Shown: positions 1 through 10,367, counted from the stretch's first letter. The stretch is 64,000 nucleotides of DNA from Novipirellula galeiformis (GCF_007860095.1 NZ_SJPT01000006.1:186001-250000), one strand, 5' to 3'. Notes: generated by a model not told the origin, from the letters alone. Program-made: numbers and translations.

Positions 1-1
1 C

Positions 2-502
2 AACCGCTCCGTCGAAGACTTGATCGCCGACGGCACGTTTCGCGAAGATTTGTTCTATCGACTCAATGTGATCCCGATTGAAGTTCCCGCGTTGCGAGCG
101 CGGCGTGAGGATATCCCATTGTTGGTCGAACATTTTTTAGAGCATTTCTGTAAACGCTACAATCGAGAGATCAAACGACTCGCGCCCGAGGCGATGCAGA
201 CGATCGTTGCCGCTCCTTGGCCCGGTAACGTCCGGCAACTTCGCAATGTGATCGAGCGTGTCGTGGTAACGCACACCGGAAATGTGATTCACAACGTCGA
301 GCTGCCATCGGAGCTGACCCCCAAACAAAGGGACAATCGCGCATTGCCCCCTACGTTGGCCGAAGCGGTCGAAGGCTGTGAACGCGAGACGATCCAAATC
401 GCATTGGAAGCATGCGATTTGCACCGCGAGAAAACGGCCAAAGCGCTCGGTGTGAGTGTCCGTACCCTGCATTACAAGATGGGGCGTTACGGGCTGCATT
501 AG
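2..502 (+). CDS. Sigma-54 activator (NtrC family), C-terminal part
   Basis: The reading frame is open from base 2, so the gene is cut by the window edge and only the last 166 residues are seen. They cover the end of the AAA+ sigma-54 interaction domain (FREDLFYRLNVIPIEVP, then LRARREDIPLL and the WPGNVRQLRN motif) and a C-terminal Fis-type helix-turn-helix (EKTAKALGVSVRTLHYKM). The GAFTGA loop and Walker motifs lie upstream. Such proteins bind upstream sites and use ATP to open promoters held by RpoN polymerase. The gene sits just before a sigma-54 promoter and the dab operon, so that operon is a likely target. The Fis-like end and domain order are typical of NtrC-family response regulators, but the receiver is not visible. 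Confidence 0.93.
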   Translation, partial: NRSVEDLIADGTFREDLFYRLNVIPIEVPALRARREDIPLLVEHFLEHFCKRYNREIKRLAPEAMQTIVAAPWPGNVRQLRNVIERVVVTHTGNVIHNVELPSELTPKQRDNRALPPTLAEAVEGCERETIQIALEACDLHREKTAKALGVSVRTLHYKMGRYGLH

Positions 503-866
503 GTCGCTATTGTGGGGTCACCCCAAGCGAGGGTTGTTTCACGCCATTGGCATCTCGAGGCGGAACGCCCCCTCGCAATGATGATCAAACTACGGTGTCA
601 CGCTTACCGTTTTTGCAGCCCAATTTAGTCCCCCACCGCGTGCATAGCTCGCCGAGACGTTGCCGGGACCGTGGCCGCGGTTGGGGCAAAAACTTGGCCT
701 CGCACGGATCTGCAAAAAATTGCATGCCTCCTGCACTACTCTGCATGATGTTGCTTTCGATTCTGACCCTCGCTTGAATTTTCGGAAAAAGGACATTTTT
801 TATCTGCGGTTTTTTGCGGCGTGATATCCCTGTTTGAGTGATAGCCACAGGATCGCGACTTTGGGT
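503..866. other. Intergenic region upstream of the dab operon
   Basis: No convincing gene is present; overlapping short frames on both strands lack ribosome sites and family motifs. The stretch contains repeated TGCATG motifs near 720-750 and an imperfect dyad, ATCCCTGT at 826-833 and ACAGGAT at 847-853. It is where enhancer sites for the neighbouring sigma-54 activator would be expected, but no specific activator site can be assigned. Confidence 0.4.
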
Positions 867-883
867 TTGGCATCCCCCTTGCT
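867..883 (+). promoter_or_regulatory. Sigma-54 (RpoN) -24/-12 promoter for dabA
   Basis: The sequence TTGGCATCCCCCTTGCT matches the RpoN consensus (TGGCAC, five bases, TTGCA/T) with the required GG-N10-GC spacing: GG at 869-870 and GC at 881-882. Transcription would start near 893-895, giving a leader of about 34 bases with an AGGAG ribosome site at 916-920 before the ATG at 928. A sigma-54 activator gene lies directly upstream. Confidence 0.75.
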
Positions 884-927
884 CTTCCACTCCTGACATC
901 GTCCCCACCTCGACCAGGAGCCAGTCC

Positions 928-3900
928 ATGCAAGATGCCGTCGCGAGTCTTGTCCCCAGCCAGGATGCCCCCACCGATCATTCAAGCAATCGACAAGACA
1001 AGCTGCGATCGGCGATCGAGCATGCGGCTCATTACCTGCCGTCGCAAGGTCCGATCTCCATCTTCGTGCACCACAATACGCTCCATTCGTTCGAGGAGAT
1101 GCCCTTTGATGAGGCGGTCGTTGAAGGTGGAAAGCTTTATGGTTGCGAACCTTACCTCAGCGAGGGACGTTACCGAGACGAGCTCAATCGTGGCCGAATT
1201 TCCGTCGACGATCTGCGCCAAGTTCTGATGGATCATCTCGAGGAAGAGGCAGACGAATTGGTCGCCAGTTTCGGGACGCGTTACACCTTGCGATTGGCGA
1301 TGTTGCAGATGACATTGCATTCGGTCCCGGATGCCGAACTGCGTTGGCTGCTAGCGGAAACGGACATGCTGCGTCATTTCCGCGATGACATTTCAGCTCC
1401 CCGTCGTGAACAAATGATCCAGCGAACGCGTGCCTGGGTGATGCGTGATCGCGAGTTAGCATCTCACCCGTCCGCTCCGGTGGCATCCGCCGCGACGTCC
1501 GAAGCCGATGCTTCGGAGCAGCTTCGAGGTACGACTGCGAGTCGATTGCCGCCGATCGTCGAAACGCTGATCGCCGAATCGGGAGGCGACAAAATCCAGT
1601 CTTGGAGCGACGCTCAATGGGAAGCGTTCGTGCTGAAATTGTTGTGGCGAATTTGCCGCGCCGGTGTCTCCACGACGAGCCTACCGTCGTCAAACGACTC
1701 GACACCGCTGCGGATCCGAGAGTTGTTGCTCGACGCGACCGGGGACGATACCGACGCGTTGGTCAACGACGTGCTGATCCGTTTCTGCGGTAGCTTCCTC
1801 GATCAAGGCTTTGCGAATTGGTCCTTGCCCCATCGTGACGAAGGGTTTGCTAGAGCGTTCGCCAAATTGTACTTGCATCGCATGACCGTCAAAGCGAGTT
1901 GGATGGAGGGGATCGTTGATGAGTTGCAAGCGATTTTAGATGGCCCGTTCGACCCGCTCGCATCGATTGCCAAGTCACTCGAAACGTTGGGCGTGGAGCC
2001 CTCGGACTTCGATTCCAAAATTGGTTTAACGTTATTGGCGCTCAAAGGTTGGGCGGGAATGATTTGGCAGGTGGAGTCGGGCGCTCCCTGGTTACCCAAC
2101 CACACCCCGGCAGGCACGCTCAATGAATACCTTGCAATTCGGTTGATGTTGGAACGTTATGCGATCGCGGAGGTCGGACACCAACAGTTCGGCACCCGTG
2201 ATTTGCCACAGATTCACAAGTTAGCCGAACAACATTCGCCGCATCGTCATGGGGCGTCGATGGAACAGCGTACTTATACGGTGTTCCAATTAGCACAAGT
2301 CAGCGGTTGGACCCCGCAACAATTGATCGACATGTCCGATCCCCAATGGAAGTGCTTGGTCGAAGAGATCGAGGCATTCTCGTCATTGGAGCGTCGCCGC
2401 ATTTTGCATGGCGCTTATGAACGACATTACCAAGTCGCAGCGCTCAACGCGATCGCTGTCCATACACAGCGCCGTCGCGAACTGAATCGCCGCGAAAAAA
2501 ATCGTCGTAACGGCAAACGACCTTCGTTCGTCGCTATTTTCTGTATCGATGATCGCGAGGAATCGTTCCGTCGACATTTGGAAGAAGTGGATCCGGAATG
2601 CGAAACCGCGTCAGCGGCTGGCTTCTTTGCCGTGGCAATGTATTACCAGGGAGCGGACCACGCCCATTTTCGCCCGCTGTGTCCCGCGATCCTGACCCCG
2701 CAGCATTACGTCCGCGAAGAACCAATGTTCTCGACGATCGATGTGAGTCAACGGCGGGCCAATCGTCGTCGTCGGATTGGACGATTGACACACCAAGTGC
2801 ATGCCAGTTCTCGCACGATGATCGGTGGCTGGGTGACCGGCGTGTTCGGAGCGATTGCGACGTTTCCGATGGTCGCTCGGATCCTGGCGCCCGGCTTGAC
2901 CTCACGAATCCGCAAGTCATTTGGCACCTTCACTCGCCCGCCCGCAACGGAATTGCAACTTGAACGCGTATCGGCAGAGCCTGGACCGACGCCCGATGCG
3001 CTCGGTTATAGCTTGGATGAGATGGCGGGAATCGTCGTGCGAATCCTACAAGACATCGGGGTGGTCGACGACTTCCCTCGAATCTTGGTTTTCTTCGGTC
3101 ATGGTTCGGCCAGTTTGAACAATCCACACGAATCCGCTTACAACTGTGGTGCTTGCAGCGGCGGACGCGGCGGCCCCAACGCGAGAGCGTTTGCGATGAT
3201 GGCGAACGATCCACGGGTGCGACGATTGACGGCCCAGCTTGGGCTGGAAATCCCCGAAGACACCCGTTTCGTCGGTGCCTACCACAACACCTGTAGTGAC
3301 AACGTCGAGTATTACGACCTCGACTTGCTCCCTCGCAGCCATCGAACGTTATTCCGACGCATTGAGAAAAGTGTCAATGAAACGCGAGCAAACGTTGCCC
3401 ACGAGCGAGCGAGACGGTTTGAGTCGGCGCCGTTGGATTTGACACCCCGTCAAGCACTTGAGCATGTGGAACAACGAGGCGAAGACTTGTCGCAAGCCCG
3501 CCCCGAATACAACCATGCGACCAACGCGTTGACCTTTGTCGGCCGACGTGAATGGAGTCGAGGGTTGTTCGCCGATCGCCGCGTGTTCTTGACTTCGTAT
3601 GATCCCAGCGTCGATGACGAGCAGGTGTCGGTGTTGTCACGAATTCTCGGTGCCGCCATTCCGGTTTGTGCCGGGATCGCGTTGGAGTATTACTTCTCGA
3701 CCGTGGACACCGAAGGCTACGGGTGTGGATCAAAACTGCCACACAACGTCGCTTCGATGTTGGGTGTCATGACGGGAGCGGCCAGCGATCTACGTCCTGG
3801 TTTGTCGCAACAAATGGTCGAGATTCACGAACCGCTGCGACATCTCTTTGTGATCGAAACGACCCCGGAGAAGATGGACTTGGTGATCGAAGGTAACCCT

Positions 3901-4122
3901 GCGATTGCTCGACTTGTCAAAGGCAATTGGGTCCAAGTCGCCCTGTTGGATCCCGAAACATCGACGTTGTTGCGATATGTCAAAGGCAAGTATGAACCGT
4001 TTGTGCCGGAGTCGACGGAGTTGGCGGAAGTGGATTCGTCGATCCAGTGGTACCGAGGTCAACGAGGGCATCTCGATTTTGCATCAATCAAGGAAACCGC
4101 TTCCAAGGAAACCGTTTCTTAA
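928..4122 (+). CDS. dabA: DabA, catalytic subunit of DAB inorganic carbon pump (UPF0753/DUF2309)
   Basis: A protein of 1064 residues from the UPF0753 family. DabA is a cytoplasmic, beta-carbonic-anhydrase-like protein that works with a DabB membrane subunit to take up CO2 and deliver bicarbonate. The zinc-site motifs are present: CIDDREESFR (Cys539, Asp541 by my count) and GHGSASLNNP...YNCGACSGG (His725, Cys740). The 15-residue His-to-Cys spacing equals that in characterised DabA. It is longer than many homologs, mainly in the N-terminal half. The ATG at 928 is preferred because AGGAG lies seven bases upstream; a GTG at 838 is in frame but would place the sigma-54 promoter inside the gene. 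It is followed 103 bases later by its membrane partner. Confidence 0.93.
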   Translation: MQDAVASLVPSQDAPTDHSSNRQDKLRSAIEHAAHYLPSQGPISIFVHHNTLHSFEEMPFDEAVVEGGKLYGCEPYLSEGRYRDELNRGRISVDDLRQVLMDHLEEEADELVASFGTRYTLRLAMLQMTLHSVPDAELRWLLAETDMLRHFRDDISAPRREQMIQRTRAWVMRDRELASHPSAPVASAATSEADASEQLRGTTASRLPPIVETLIAESGGDKIQSWSDAQWEAFVLKLLWRICRAGVSTTSLPSSNDSTPLRIRELLLDATGDDTDALVNDVLIRFCGSFLDQGFANWSLPHRDEGFARAFAKLYLHRMTVKASWMEGIVDELQAILDGPFDPLASIAKSLETLGVEPSDFDSKIGLTLLALKGWAGMIWQVESGAPWLPNHTPAGTLNEYLAIRLMLERYAIAEVGHQQFGTRDLPQIHKLAEQHSPHRHGASMEQRTYTVFQLAQVSGWTPQQLIDMSDPQWKCLVEEIEAFSSLERRRILHGAYERHYQVAALNAIAVHTQRRRELNRREKNRRNGKRPSFVAIFCIDDREESFRRHLEEVDPECETASAAGFFAVAMYYQGADHAHFRPLCPAILTPQHYVREEPMFSTIDVSQRRANRRRRIGRLTHQVHASSRTMIGGWVTGVFGAIATFPMVARILAPGLTSRIRKSFGTFTRPPATELQLERVSAEPGPTPDALGYSLDEMAGIVVRILQDIGVVDDFPRILVFFGHGSASLNNPHESAYNCGACSGGRGGPNARAFAMMANDPRVRRLTAQLGLEIPEDTRFVGAYHNTCSDNVEYYDLDLLPRSHRTLFRRIEKSVNETRANVAHERARRFESAPLDLTPRQALEHVEQRGEDLSQARPEYNHATNALTFVGRREWSRGLFADRRVFLTSYDPSVDDEQVSVLSRILGAAIPVCAGIALEYYFSTVDTEGYGCGSKLPHNVASMLGVMTGAASDLRPGLSQQMVEIHEPLRHLFVIETTPEKMDLVIEGNPAIARLVKGNWVQVALLDPETSTLLRYVKGKYEPFVPESTELAEVDSSIQWYRGQRGHLDFASIKETASKETVS

Positions 4123-4225
4123 CCGTCGCAGCAGCCGATTCGAGTGGTGCTGCGATTCCCGAGACTGACATGAAGACTGAAACGCCTAGCGAGTTGTCGC
4201 TCCCCAGGACAACAGGAAACCTTTG

Positions 4226-5620
4226 ATGAACTTAACTGATACCGCTTTCCAATTTTTCGGCACCGTCGTGGTGGCGAGCCCCGCCATGTTGTTGGCGATC
4301 CTGGGGCTATCCGCGTTGTTGAACCGCCCGTTAAGCGAAGCAAACATCTCGCGACTCACTCAAGTCGCCGTGCTGTTCACGATGGTACCTGGGATCATCA
4401 TCCTCGCTTTGATGTTGATTGTGGACACGCGTTACGTCCCGGTGGAATTGGGCGATTGGGTGACGATTCCCGAGCAAGAGTTTCACTTTAATTTGAAATT
4501 TGTCTTCGATCGACTGAGCATCCCCTTCTTGCTTTTGTCATGCGTTTTGTGCGGTGTCGTGGGCGCGTTCACTCGCCGCTACCTGCATCGCGAAGAGGGC
4601 TATGGGCGTTTCTTTCTCTACTATGCGATGTTCTTCTGCGGGATGGTCACCTCCTCGTTGGCGGGCACGATTGAAACCTTGTTTGTCGGCTGGGAAATGG
4701 TTGGACTTTCCTCGGCGTTGTTGGTCGCCTACTTCCACGAACGCAAAAACCCGGTTCGCAACGGGCAACGCGTTTGGTCGGTCTATCGCTTGGCGGACGC
4801 TGCCTTTTTGATCGCGGCGATCACCATGCACAGCATGACGGGTGAAGGCGATTTGGGCGGCTTGATGAGTTCTGGCGTCTGGCCCGAAGGGGTCGCGGCA
4901 ATCTCGTCCCAACAAGCGTTGTTGGTCGGGACGCTACTGCTGATCGCGGCCGCGGGTAAATCAGCACTGTTTCCATTTTCCGGTTGGTTGCCGCGAGCGA
5001 TGGAAGGGCCGACTCCGTCGAGCGCAATTTTTTACGGAGCGTTGTCGGTCCACTTGGGCGCCTACCTGTTGTTGCGAGTGAGTCCGATTTTGGAGGCTTC
5101 GCTATTGTTGCAAATGATGGTCATTACCCTGGGTTTGGTTTCCGCCGGTTGTGGGGCGTTGATGTCACGCGTGCAAAATGACGTCAAGGTTTCGTTGGCC
5201 TACGCGTCCTTGACCCAGGTTGGCATCATCGTGGTCGAAATTGGACTCGGGCTGCGTTATTTGGCGCTCATTCACATCATCGGTCACGCTTGTTTGCGAA
5301 CGATGCAATTGTTGCGTGCTCCGACGTTACTGCGTGATTACAACGAACTTGAAAACGCGATAGGGATGCGGCTCCCCGAAGGCTCATCGCCCTGGACCCG
5401 ATATCTCCCGGTGAGTTTGCAAGGTTGGTTTTATCGATTTGGCTTCGAGCGTGGATTCATGGATATCGCCTTAGACCAATGGGTGGTGCGGCCGTTCATG
5501 AGTCTGTTTCGTTGGTGTGACCGGATGGAACATCGCACCACAGATTGGTTGTCCCGCGATCAGTCTCGCGAATCGGACAAGATTGAATTGCATCCCGAAT
5601 CGACGGGACGCGCGGCCTAA
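4226..5620 (+). CDS. dabB: DabB, NuoL-like membrane subunit of DAB carbon pump
   Basis: A polytopic membrane protein of 464 residues of the proton-translocating NADH dehydrogenase ND5/NuoL type. Core motifs are visible: [17 protein letters not shown] in the middle and [23 protein letters not shown], the family's lysine-bearing helix loop. Size and position after dabA fit DabB, thought to couple cation flow to CO2 hydration by DabA. The last 100 residues are hydrophilic and amphipathic. ATG 4226 is chosen over the in-frame TTG at 4223; an AGGAAAC site lies just upstream. Gene order A then B is the reverse of many proteobacterial dab operons. Confidence 0.9.
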   Translation: MNLTDTAFQFFGTVVVASPAMLLAILGLSALLNRPLSEANISRLTQVAVLFTMVPGIIILALMLIVDTRYVPVELGDWVTIPEQEFHFNLKFVFDRLSIPFLLLSCVLCGVVGAFTRRYLHREEGYGRFFLYYAMFFCGMVTSSLAGTIETLFVGWEMVGLSSALLVAYFHERKNPVRNGQRVWSVYRLADAAFLIAAITMHSMTGEGDLGGLMSSGVWPEGVAAISSQQALLVGTLLLIAAAGKSALFPFSGWLPRAMEGPTPSSAIFYGALSVHLGAYLLLRVSPILEASLLLQMMVITLGLVSAGCGALMSRVQNDVKVSLAYASLTQVGIIVVEIGLGLRYLALIHIIGHACLRTMQLLRAPTLLRDYNELENAIGMRLPEGSSPWTRYLPVSLQGWFYRFGFERGFMDIALDQWVVRPFMSLFRWCDRMEHRTTDWLSRDQSRESDKIELHPESTGRAA

Positions 5621-5730
5621 CTTCCCCGCGTTCTAGACCAACATCGAGTCGCATCATCGCCCCGGCGAAAACGGGGCCCAGCATGGCGACTCCCACGAAT
5701 ACACCCCCTCACGATAGGAACCCGGCTTCC

Positions 5731-7263
5731 ATGCCTGAACTTCACTTCCCTTGGATCGAAGTCTCCATCCTCGTCCCGTTGCTCGGGGCGATCTGGATCC
5801 ACTTTATGGGCCAACGAGAGAATCTGCTTCGCCACGCCATCGTGATCTGTGCAATCACGTTTGTGTTGACGGTGGGGGAATTAATCGACTTTGTCATCAT
5901 CGGCGCGTTTGAAGCGCACGATCACTGGTTGTTTCTCGATTGGTTATTCGACCGCGACATTTTTGTCGTCGATGAGCTCAGCGCATTCCAATTGCCGTTG
6001 GCCGCGTTGATCTTTTTGGTCACCATCATGTCGACGCTGCGAACCAAAACCCCTCGCTTTTCTTTGAAGTTGGCGCTCGTATCCGAATCGTTGTTGTTGG
6101 CGACCTTTAGTTGCCGCACCTCGTGGACCTTGGTGGCTTTGTTGGCGGCATCGACGATCCCTCCCTATTTGGAACTGCGTCAACGTGGCCGATGCACTCG
6201 CATCTACACCCTACACATGGGATTGTTCGTCGCCCTGATGGTGAGCGGTTGGGCGTGGTTATCGAGGGTCGATGCGACCTCCTCCGCCGCGTTGATCCCG
6301 GGAGCGTTGTTAACGGCCGCCGCGCTGCTGCGTAGTGGAATCGCCCCGTTCCATCTGTGGATCGCCGATCTATTCGAAAAAGGAACCTTCGGGACCGCGA
6401 TCCTGTTTACGACCCCGTTGGTTGGCGCCTACGCCGTGATGCGATTGGTATTACCGATCGCCCCTTCATGGGCGTTGCAGAGCATTGCAATCCTGTCGCT
6501 AGTGACAGCGGTTTACGCTGGAGGAATGGCGTTGGTGCAACGCGAAGCACGCCGTATGTTCTGTTACATCCTGCTTAGCCAATCGTCGTTGGTGCTCGTG
6601 GGCCTCGAATTGGTCACCCCGATCGGTTTGACCGGAGCATTATGCCTGTGGTTGTCCGTCGGCTTGTCGTTGACGGGATTCGGAATCACGTTGCGTAGTA
6701 TTGAGTCACGGATCTCGCGTATTTCATTAGCGGATTACCACGGCTTGTATCGCCAGATGCCCATCTTCTCAGGTTTCTTCCTGTTGACGGGATTAGCGTC
6801 GATCGGATTCCCCGCAACGGTCGGTTTCGTTGGCATGGAATTGCTGATCGAAGGTGCCGTGGACGTCTACCCCTTGGTCGGCACGATGGTGGTAATCGCT
6901 GCGGCACTCAACGGGATCGCCGTCTTATGGGCCTACTTTCGCATCTTCACCGGGCGGCACAATCCAACGTTAATTCCGATGCATGCACGGCTGAGCGAAA
7001 ATGTCGCCGTGCTGATCCTGAGCTTGCTCATTCTTGGTGGCGGATTGGTTCCGCAACCGGGCGTTGCGTCGCGGTACCACGCCGCTAAAGAACTCACGCG
7101 ACAACGCCAAGGTAATCCAATGACCGAAGACGCGGATCACTCTCCCGATCACGCGCCAGCACATGTAGAAGTCTCCACGTCCGCTCTGCCTGCTACGAAT
7201 ATTGTCACGCCTTTGGCGAACAAGCGACTCGCCTCCTCTAAAGCTAAGGATCCAACCCAATGA
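5731..7263 (+). CDS. Second NuoL/NuoM-like membrane subunit of the dab operon
   Basis: A membrane protein of 510 residues related to NADH-quinone oxidoreductase chain 5 and multisubunit antiporter subunits. It has many helices and motifs such as [20 protein letters not shown] and [14 protein letters not shown], which correspond to the ND5/MrpA-D core. It is not a duplicate of the preceding subunit: the conserved loop differs and a hydrophilic, His-containing tail of about 60 residues follows the last helix. An AGGAA site precedes ATG 5731; an upstream in-frame ATG at 5683 lacks a good site and would add a polar, poorly ordered extension. Its stop overlaps the start of the SulP gene, so the two are probably translationally coupled. 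Its role beside DabA/DabB is inferred. Confidence 0.82.
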   Translation: MPELHFPWIEVSILVPLLGAIWIHFMGQRENLLRHAIVICAITFVLTVGELIDFVIIGAFEAHDHWLFLDWLFDRDIFVVDELSAFQLPLAALIFLVTIMSTLRTKTPRFSLKLALVSESLLLATFSCRTSWTLVALLAASTIPPYLELRQRGRCTRIYTLHMGLFVALMVSGWAWLSRVDATSSAALIPGALLTAAALLRSGIAPFHLWIADLFEKGTFGTAILFTTPLVGAYAVMRLVLPIAPSWALQSIAILSLVTAVYAGGMALVQREARRMFCYILLSQSSLVLVGLELVTPIGLTGALCLWLSVGLSLTGFGITLRSIESRISRISLADYHGLYRQMPIFSGFFLLTGLASIGFPATVGFVGMELLIEGAVDVYPLVGTMVVIAAALNGIAVLWAYFRIFTGRHNPTLIPMHARLSENVAVLILSLLILGGGLVPQPGVASRYHAAKELTRQRQGNPMTEDADHSPDHAPAHVEVSTSALPATNIVTPLANKRLASSKAKDPTQ

Positions 7264-9290
7264 GCAACTCGGTTCCCGATTCCCTGGAAAAACCACGCGG
7301 TAATCTCAGCGGATTTACGAAGTACTTTAAATACGATTTCATCTCCGGTTTGCTCGTCTTTTTGATCGCATTGCCGTTGTGTCTGGGAATCTCGATCGCC
7401 AGTGGGTATCCGCCGATCGCGGGGATTTTCACCGCGATTATCGGATCGTTGCTAACCACCTTCATTAGCGACTCGGAACTAACCATCAAAGGGCCCGCAG
7501 CCGGTTTGATCGTGATTGCGATTGGATGCATCGGTGAATTTGGCGGCGACGGCATGGTGGGCGGGTGGACGGAAAGTGACGTTACCGCCTATCAAGCGGC
7601 ATTGGCCGTCGGGGTTGCTGCGGCGGTGCTGCAAATCTTCTTCGGCGTTTTCCGGGCTGGGATTCTGGGCGAGTTCTTCCCGATTTCTGCGGTACACGGA
7701 ATGTTGGCGGCCATCGGGGTGATCATTATCGCCAAGCAAATCCCAGTTGCCCTAGGCGTCAGCGCGTCCGGTGGCCCGATCGAGATGCTCAGGGAGATTC
7801 CGACGTTTATCGCGTCCGCGAATCCGGCGATCGCCGCGATTGGATTGACGAGTGTGTTGATCATGTTTTTGTGGCCGGTGGTGATCGGCAAATTTCCTCG
7901 ACTAAAAGTATTGCCCTCGCCGTTAATCGTGTTGATCGTTGCGATTCCGATGGGGATGGGATTCGACCTGATGCACCCGCATTCTTACACGCTTCAAAAT
8001 CACCAATACCAACTTGGCGAGAACTACCTCGTTGCGATGCCAGACCGCGTTTTCGGCATGTTCGATTCCTTGACGGCCCCTGATTTCTCGGCGTTACAGC
8101 AACCCAAAGCATGGAAATGGGTGTTCATGTTCTTTATCATCGGCAGTCTCGAGTCGTTGCTCAGTGCGAAGGCGATCGACATCATCGACCCCTGGAAACG
8201 CAAAAGCAGCATGGACCGCGACATGGTCGCCGTCGGTGCTGGGAACCTGTGCTGTGCGTTTGTTGGTGGCCTACCGATGATCTCCGAGATCGTGCGAAGT
8301 AAAGCGAACATCGACAACGGTGCTCGCACGCGTTTCGCAGATCTTTGGCACGGAATTTTCCTATTGGTCTGCGTCGCATTGATCCCCATGGTGCTGCACC
8401 GCATCCCAATGGCCGCGCTCGCTGCGATGCTGATCTATACCGGCTTCCGTCTCGCCCACCCCAGCGAGTTCATGAATGTGTGGAGAATCGGACGCGAACA
8501 ACTTGTCATTTTCACCGTCACACTAGTATCGGTGTTGGCAACTGATTTGCTGATTGGGATCGCGATCGGGATTGCGACGAAGGCGGTCATCCACTTGGCA
8601 AACGGCGTCTCGCTGCGAGCCTTGTTCAAACCCGAGATCGCGGTTACCGAAGACGACGGAACGACGGTGCATTTGACCGCTTACCAATCTGCGGTGTTCA
8701 GCAACTGGATTCCCATCCGCCGCCAGATCGAGCGAGTGGGCTTAGTGGAACGCAAGAACGTCGAACTCGATCTGTCGGAAACGAAGCTCGTTGACCATAG
8801 CGTGATGGATAAATTACACGAGATGGAAAACGACTTCGAACAACAAGGATTGCGTTTCACGGTCGTCGGACTCGACTCGCATCAGCCGTTTGCGGGGCAC
8901 GCCCAATCAGCGCGACGCAAGGGACTTTGCACGGTCCAGCGTCTGACGATTATCACCGACCCCGATTTGGAGCAACAAATCCAACGCCATGTGGTACGGC
9001 TCGGTGCTAGCGGGTACACGTCAATCCCTTGCTACGGCGTAGGACGCCAACAATTGCAATTGGCAACCGAGGAACCGAATCCACAAGTTCGGATCGAGGT
9101 GATCGCGCCAAAAGAATCCGCCACGCTGATGATGGATTTTCTGCGACGCGAATTGCAACCCGACCACCGTTTGACCTTCTGTCTCGAAACGGTGCAAGTC
9201 GAACGGCTCGATGCCTTCCTTCCCAATCCGAATCGAAGCCAGCAAAGCGTGGATTCGGGCAGCGAGCGTTTGGACGCGGTCGCCCACTAA
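7260..9290 (+). CDS. SulP-family anion transporter with STAS and C-terminal P-II-like domain
   Basis: A protein of 676 residues. Residues 20-445 form a SulP transporter core ([35 protein letters not shown], and [16 protein letters not shown]). Residues 460-555 form a STAS domain with [17 protein letters not shown]. Residues 560-655 read like a P-II signalling fold: [30 protein letters not shown], then [11 protein letters not shown] and [11 protein letters not shown], with a short T-loop lacking a uridylylation tyrosine. SulP proteins include bicarbonate and sulfate carriers; the link to dabA-dabB favours bicarbonate. The ATG overlaps the preceding stop in an ATGA junction. The P-II assignment is by motif reading and needs structural confirmation. 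Confidence 0.88.
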   Translation: MSNSVPDSLEKPRGNLSGFTKYFKYDFISGLLVFLIALPLCLGISIASGYPPIAGIFTAIIGSLLTTFISDSELTIKGPAAGLIVIAIGCIGEFGGDGMVGGWTESDVTAYQAALAVGVAAAVLQIFFGVFRAGILGEFFPISAVHGMLAAIGVIIIAKQIPVALGVSASGGPIEMLREIPTFIASANPAIAAIGLTSVLIMFLWPVVIGKFPRLKVLPSPLIVLIVAIPMGMGFDLMHPHSYTLQNHQYQLGENYLVAMPDRVFGMFDSLTAPDFSALQQPKAWKWVFMFFIIGSLESLLSAKAIDIIDPWKRKSSMDRDMVAVGAGNLCCAFVGGLPMISEIVRSKANIDNGARTRFADLWHGIFLLVCVALIPMVLHRIPMAALAAMLIYTGFRLAHPSEFMNVWRIGREQLVIFTVTLVSVLATDLLIGIAIGIATKAVIHLANGVSLRALFKPEIAVTEDDGTTVHLTAYQSAVFSNWIPIRRQIERVGLVERKNVELDLSETKLVDHSVMDKLHEMENDFEQQGLRFTVVGLDSHQPFAGHAQSARRKGLCTVQRLTIITDPDLEQQIQRHVVRLGASGYTSIPCYGVGRQQLQLATEEPNPQVRIEVIAPKESATLMMDFLRRELQPDHRLTFCLETVQVERLDAFLPNPNRSQQSVDSGSERLDAVAH

Positions 9291-9333
9291 GGCGATCGAT
9301 GCACCTCATCGCGGCTCGCTTGGAACGCCGCAA

Positions 9334-9359
9334 CTTGCCGCCGATCACTCGGCGGCAAG
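9334..9359. terminator. Strong hairpin between convergent genes
   Basis: An 11-bp perfect stem (CTTGCCGCCGA / TCGGCGGCAAG) with a TCAC loop lies between the end of the SulP gene and the end of the convergent His-rich gene. No U-run follows on either strand, so termination is plausible but not of the classic type. Confidence 0.45.
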
Positions 9360-9379
9360 CTGCGAAGAGAGGCTTGTCG

Positions 9380-10114
9380 TTAGCGCGAGTGATGTGTCTC
9401 GAAACCGTTCTGATTGAGCCAACCGATCAATTGCTCTGCCGCCATAGGATCGGCCAAGTGGACCGCTCGCCATGTCGGCGCGCGGTAGGCGATGTCGGAA
9501 TGTCCATCATGGGAGTTCAAACGGACTTCACAACCGATCTGGCGAAGCGCCGTGACGAATTGTTGTTCGTTGGCCGCTCCGTTACCGTGCGTTTTTTTCC
9601 AGTTCAGCATGCGAAACTCCACCGCTTCGGGGCCGCTGAAGTAAGCCGGGTCGGCGTGGCTGTGTGATACGTCAAAGCCAGATTGGGAGAGCCAAGTCGC
9701 CCATTGCTGAGCCATGTTGTGATCTTTCACCTTCAGCTCTTTCCACATCGCAGCGCGAAAGGTCACGTCAATGTGCCCCGCATGGCTGCCTTGCTTGACC
9801 TCGCATCCGAGTTGCTTGAGCGTCGCAGCATGTTGAGCCGCTTTGTTGGCATCGTCGAAGTGCATCGAATTCCACTCGGGTAAATAGAATGCCAAGCCTT
9901 CGCCAGCGTGCCCATGATCAGAATGCCCATGATCAGCGTGCTCATGTTCAGAATGCCCGTGATCAGCGTGCCCGTGATCAGCGTGCCCGTGACCGCTGTG
10001 ATCATGAGCGGTTTGACCGGTGCCTTGAGCGAAGGTCCGGTCGTCTGAAAGCGACATAGCGCCACAAACGGCAAAGGCGAAGAAGGTTTGAGTGAGTCTG
10101 AGAGTCTTAGTCAT
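9380..10114 (-). CDS. Exported His-rich protein with duplicated domain
   Basis: An unrecognised protein of 244 residues. It begins with a signal peptide (MTKTLRLTQTFFAFAVCGAMS), followed by a histidine-rich stretch built of HADHGH-type repeats likely to bind zinc, nickel or copper. The rest is two copies of a domain of about 75 residues: AFYLPEWNSMHFDD...GCEVKQGSHAGHIDVTFRAAMW and VEFRMLNWKKTHGN...GCEVRLNSHDGHSDIAYRAPTW. The copies share the order (L/M)xW, LxxxGCEV, SHxGHxD, (F/Y)RAxxW. An AAGGA site precedes ATG 10114; an in-frame start at 10174 would give no signal peptide at its end. Function unknown; a periplasmic metal-binding role is inferred from composition. Confidence 0.85.
   Translation of the reverse strand: MTKTLRLTQTFFAFAVCGAMSLSDDRTFAQGTGQTAHDHSGHGHADHGHADHGHSEHEHADHGHSDHGHAGEGLAFYLPEWNSMHFDDANKAAQHAATLKQLGCEVKQGSHAGHIDVTFRAAMWKELKVKDHNMAQQWATWLSQSGFDVSHSHADPAYFSGPEAVEFRMLNWKKTHGNGAANEQQFVTALRQIGCEVRLNSHDGHSDIAYRAPTWRAVHLADPMAAEQLIGWLNQNGFETHHSR
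9900..10010 (-). repeat. Short repeats encoding the HADHGH stretch
   Basis: Imperfect 12-18 base repeats (cores such as ATGATCAGCGTG on the plus strand) encode the histidine-rich region of the exported protein. Copy number could change in frame by slippage. Confidence 0.7.
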
Positions 10115-10367
10115 ACTGAATTCCTTAGATCGGGTTATTGCATTGGGGACCGTACGCCGCAGCGACCGAGACAAACGGACTTTCTTACGCGCAGCAGCGA
10201 AACAGTTTTAGAGCGTGTGGAGGCGACAGCCGAGCGATAAAAATGCGCAGTCACCGCTCCATTTAAGCCTCATCCGACTTGGGATTCTGGCATGCTTGTG
10301 AAGCGACAAACCAAGGCAATTTCACCCGTGGCTGAGCGTAGATTAACGCGGGTTAACGCGAGTCCCA

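Noticed and set aside
838-927. In-frame GTG start for dabA giving a 30-residue extension
   Set aside because: The extension covers the sigma-54 promoter, is not DabA-like, and the ATG at 928 has a well-placed AGGAG site.
9029-9667. 212-codon plus-strand open frame
   Set aside because: It lies antisense or out of frame to the SulP and His-rich genes, is arginine-rich and has no motifs.
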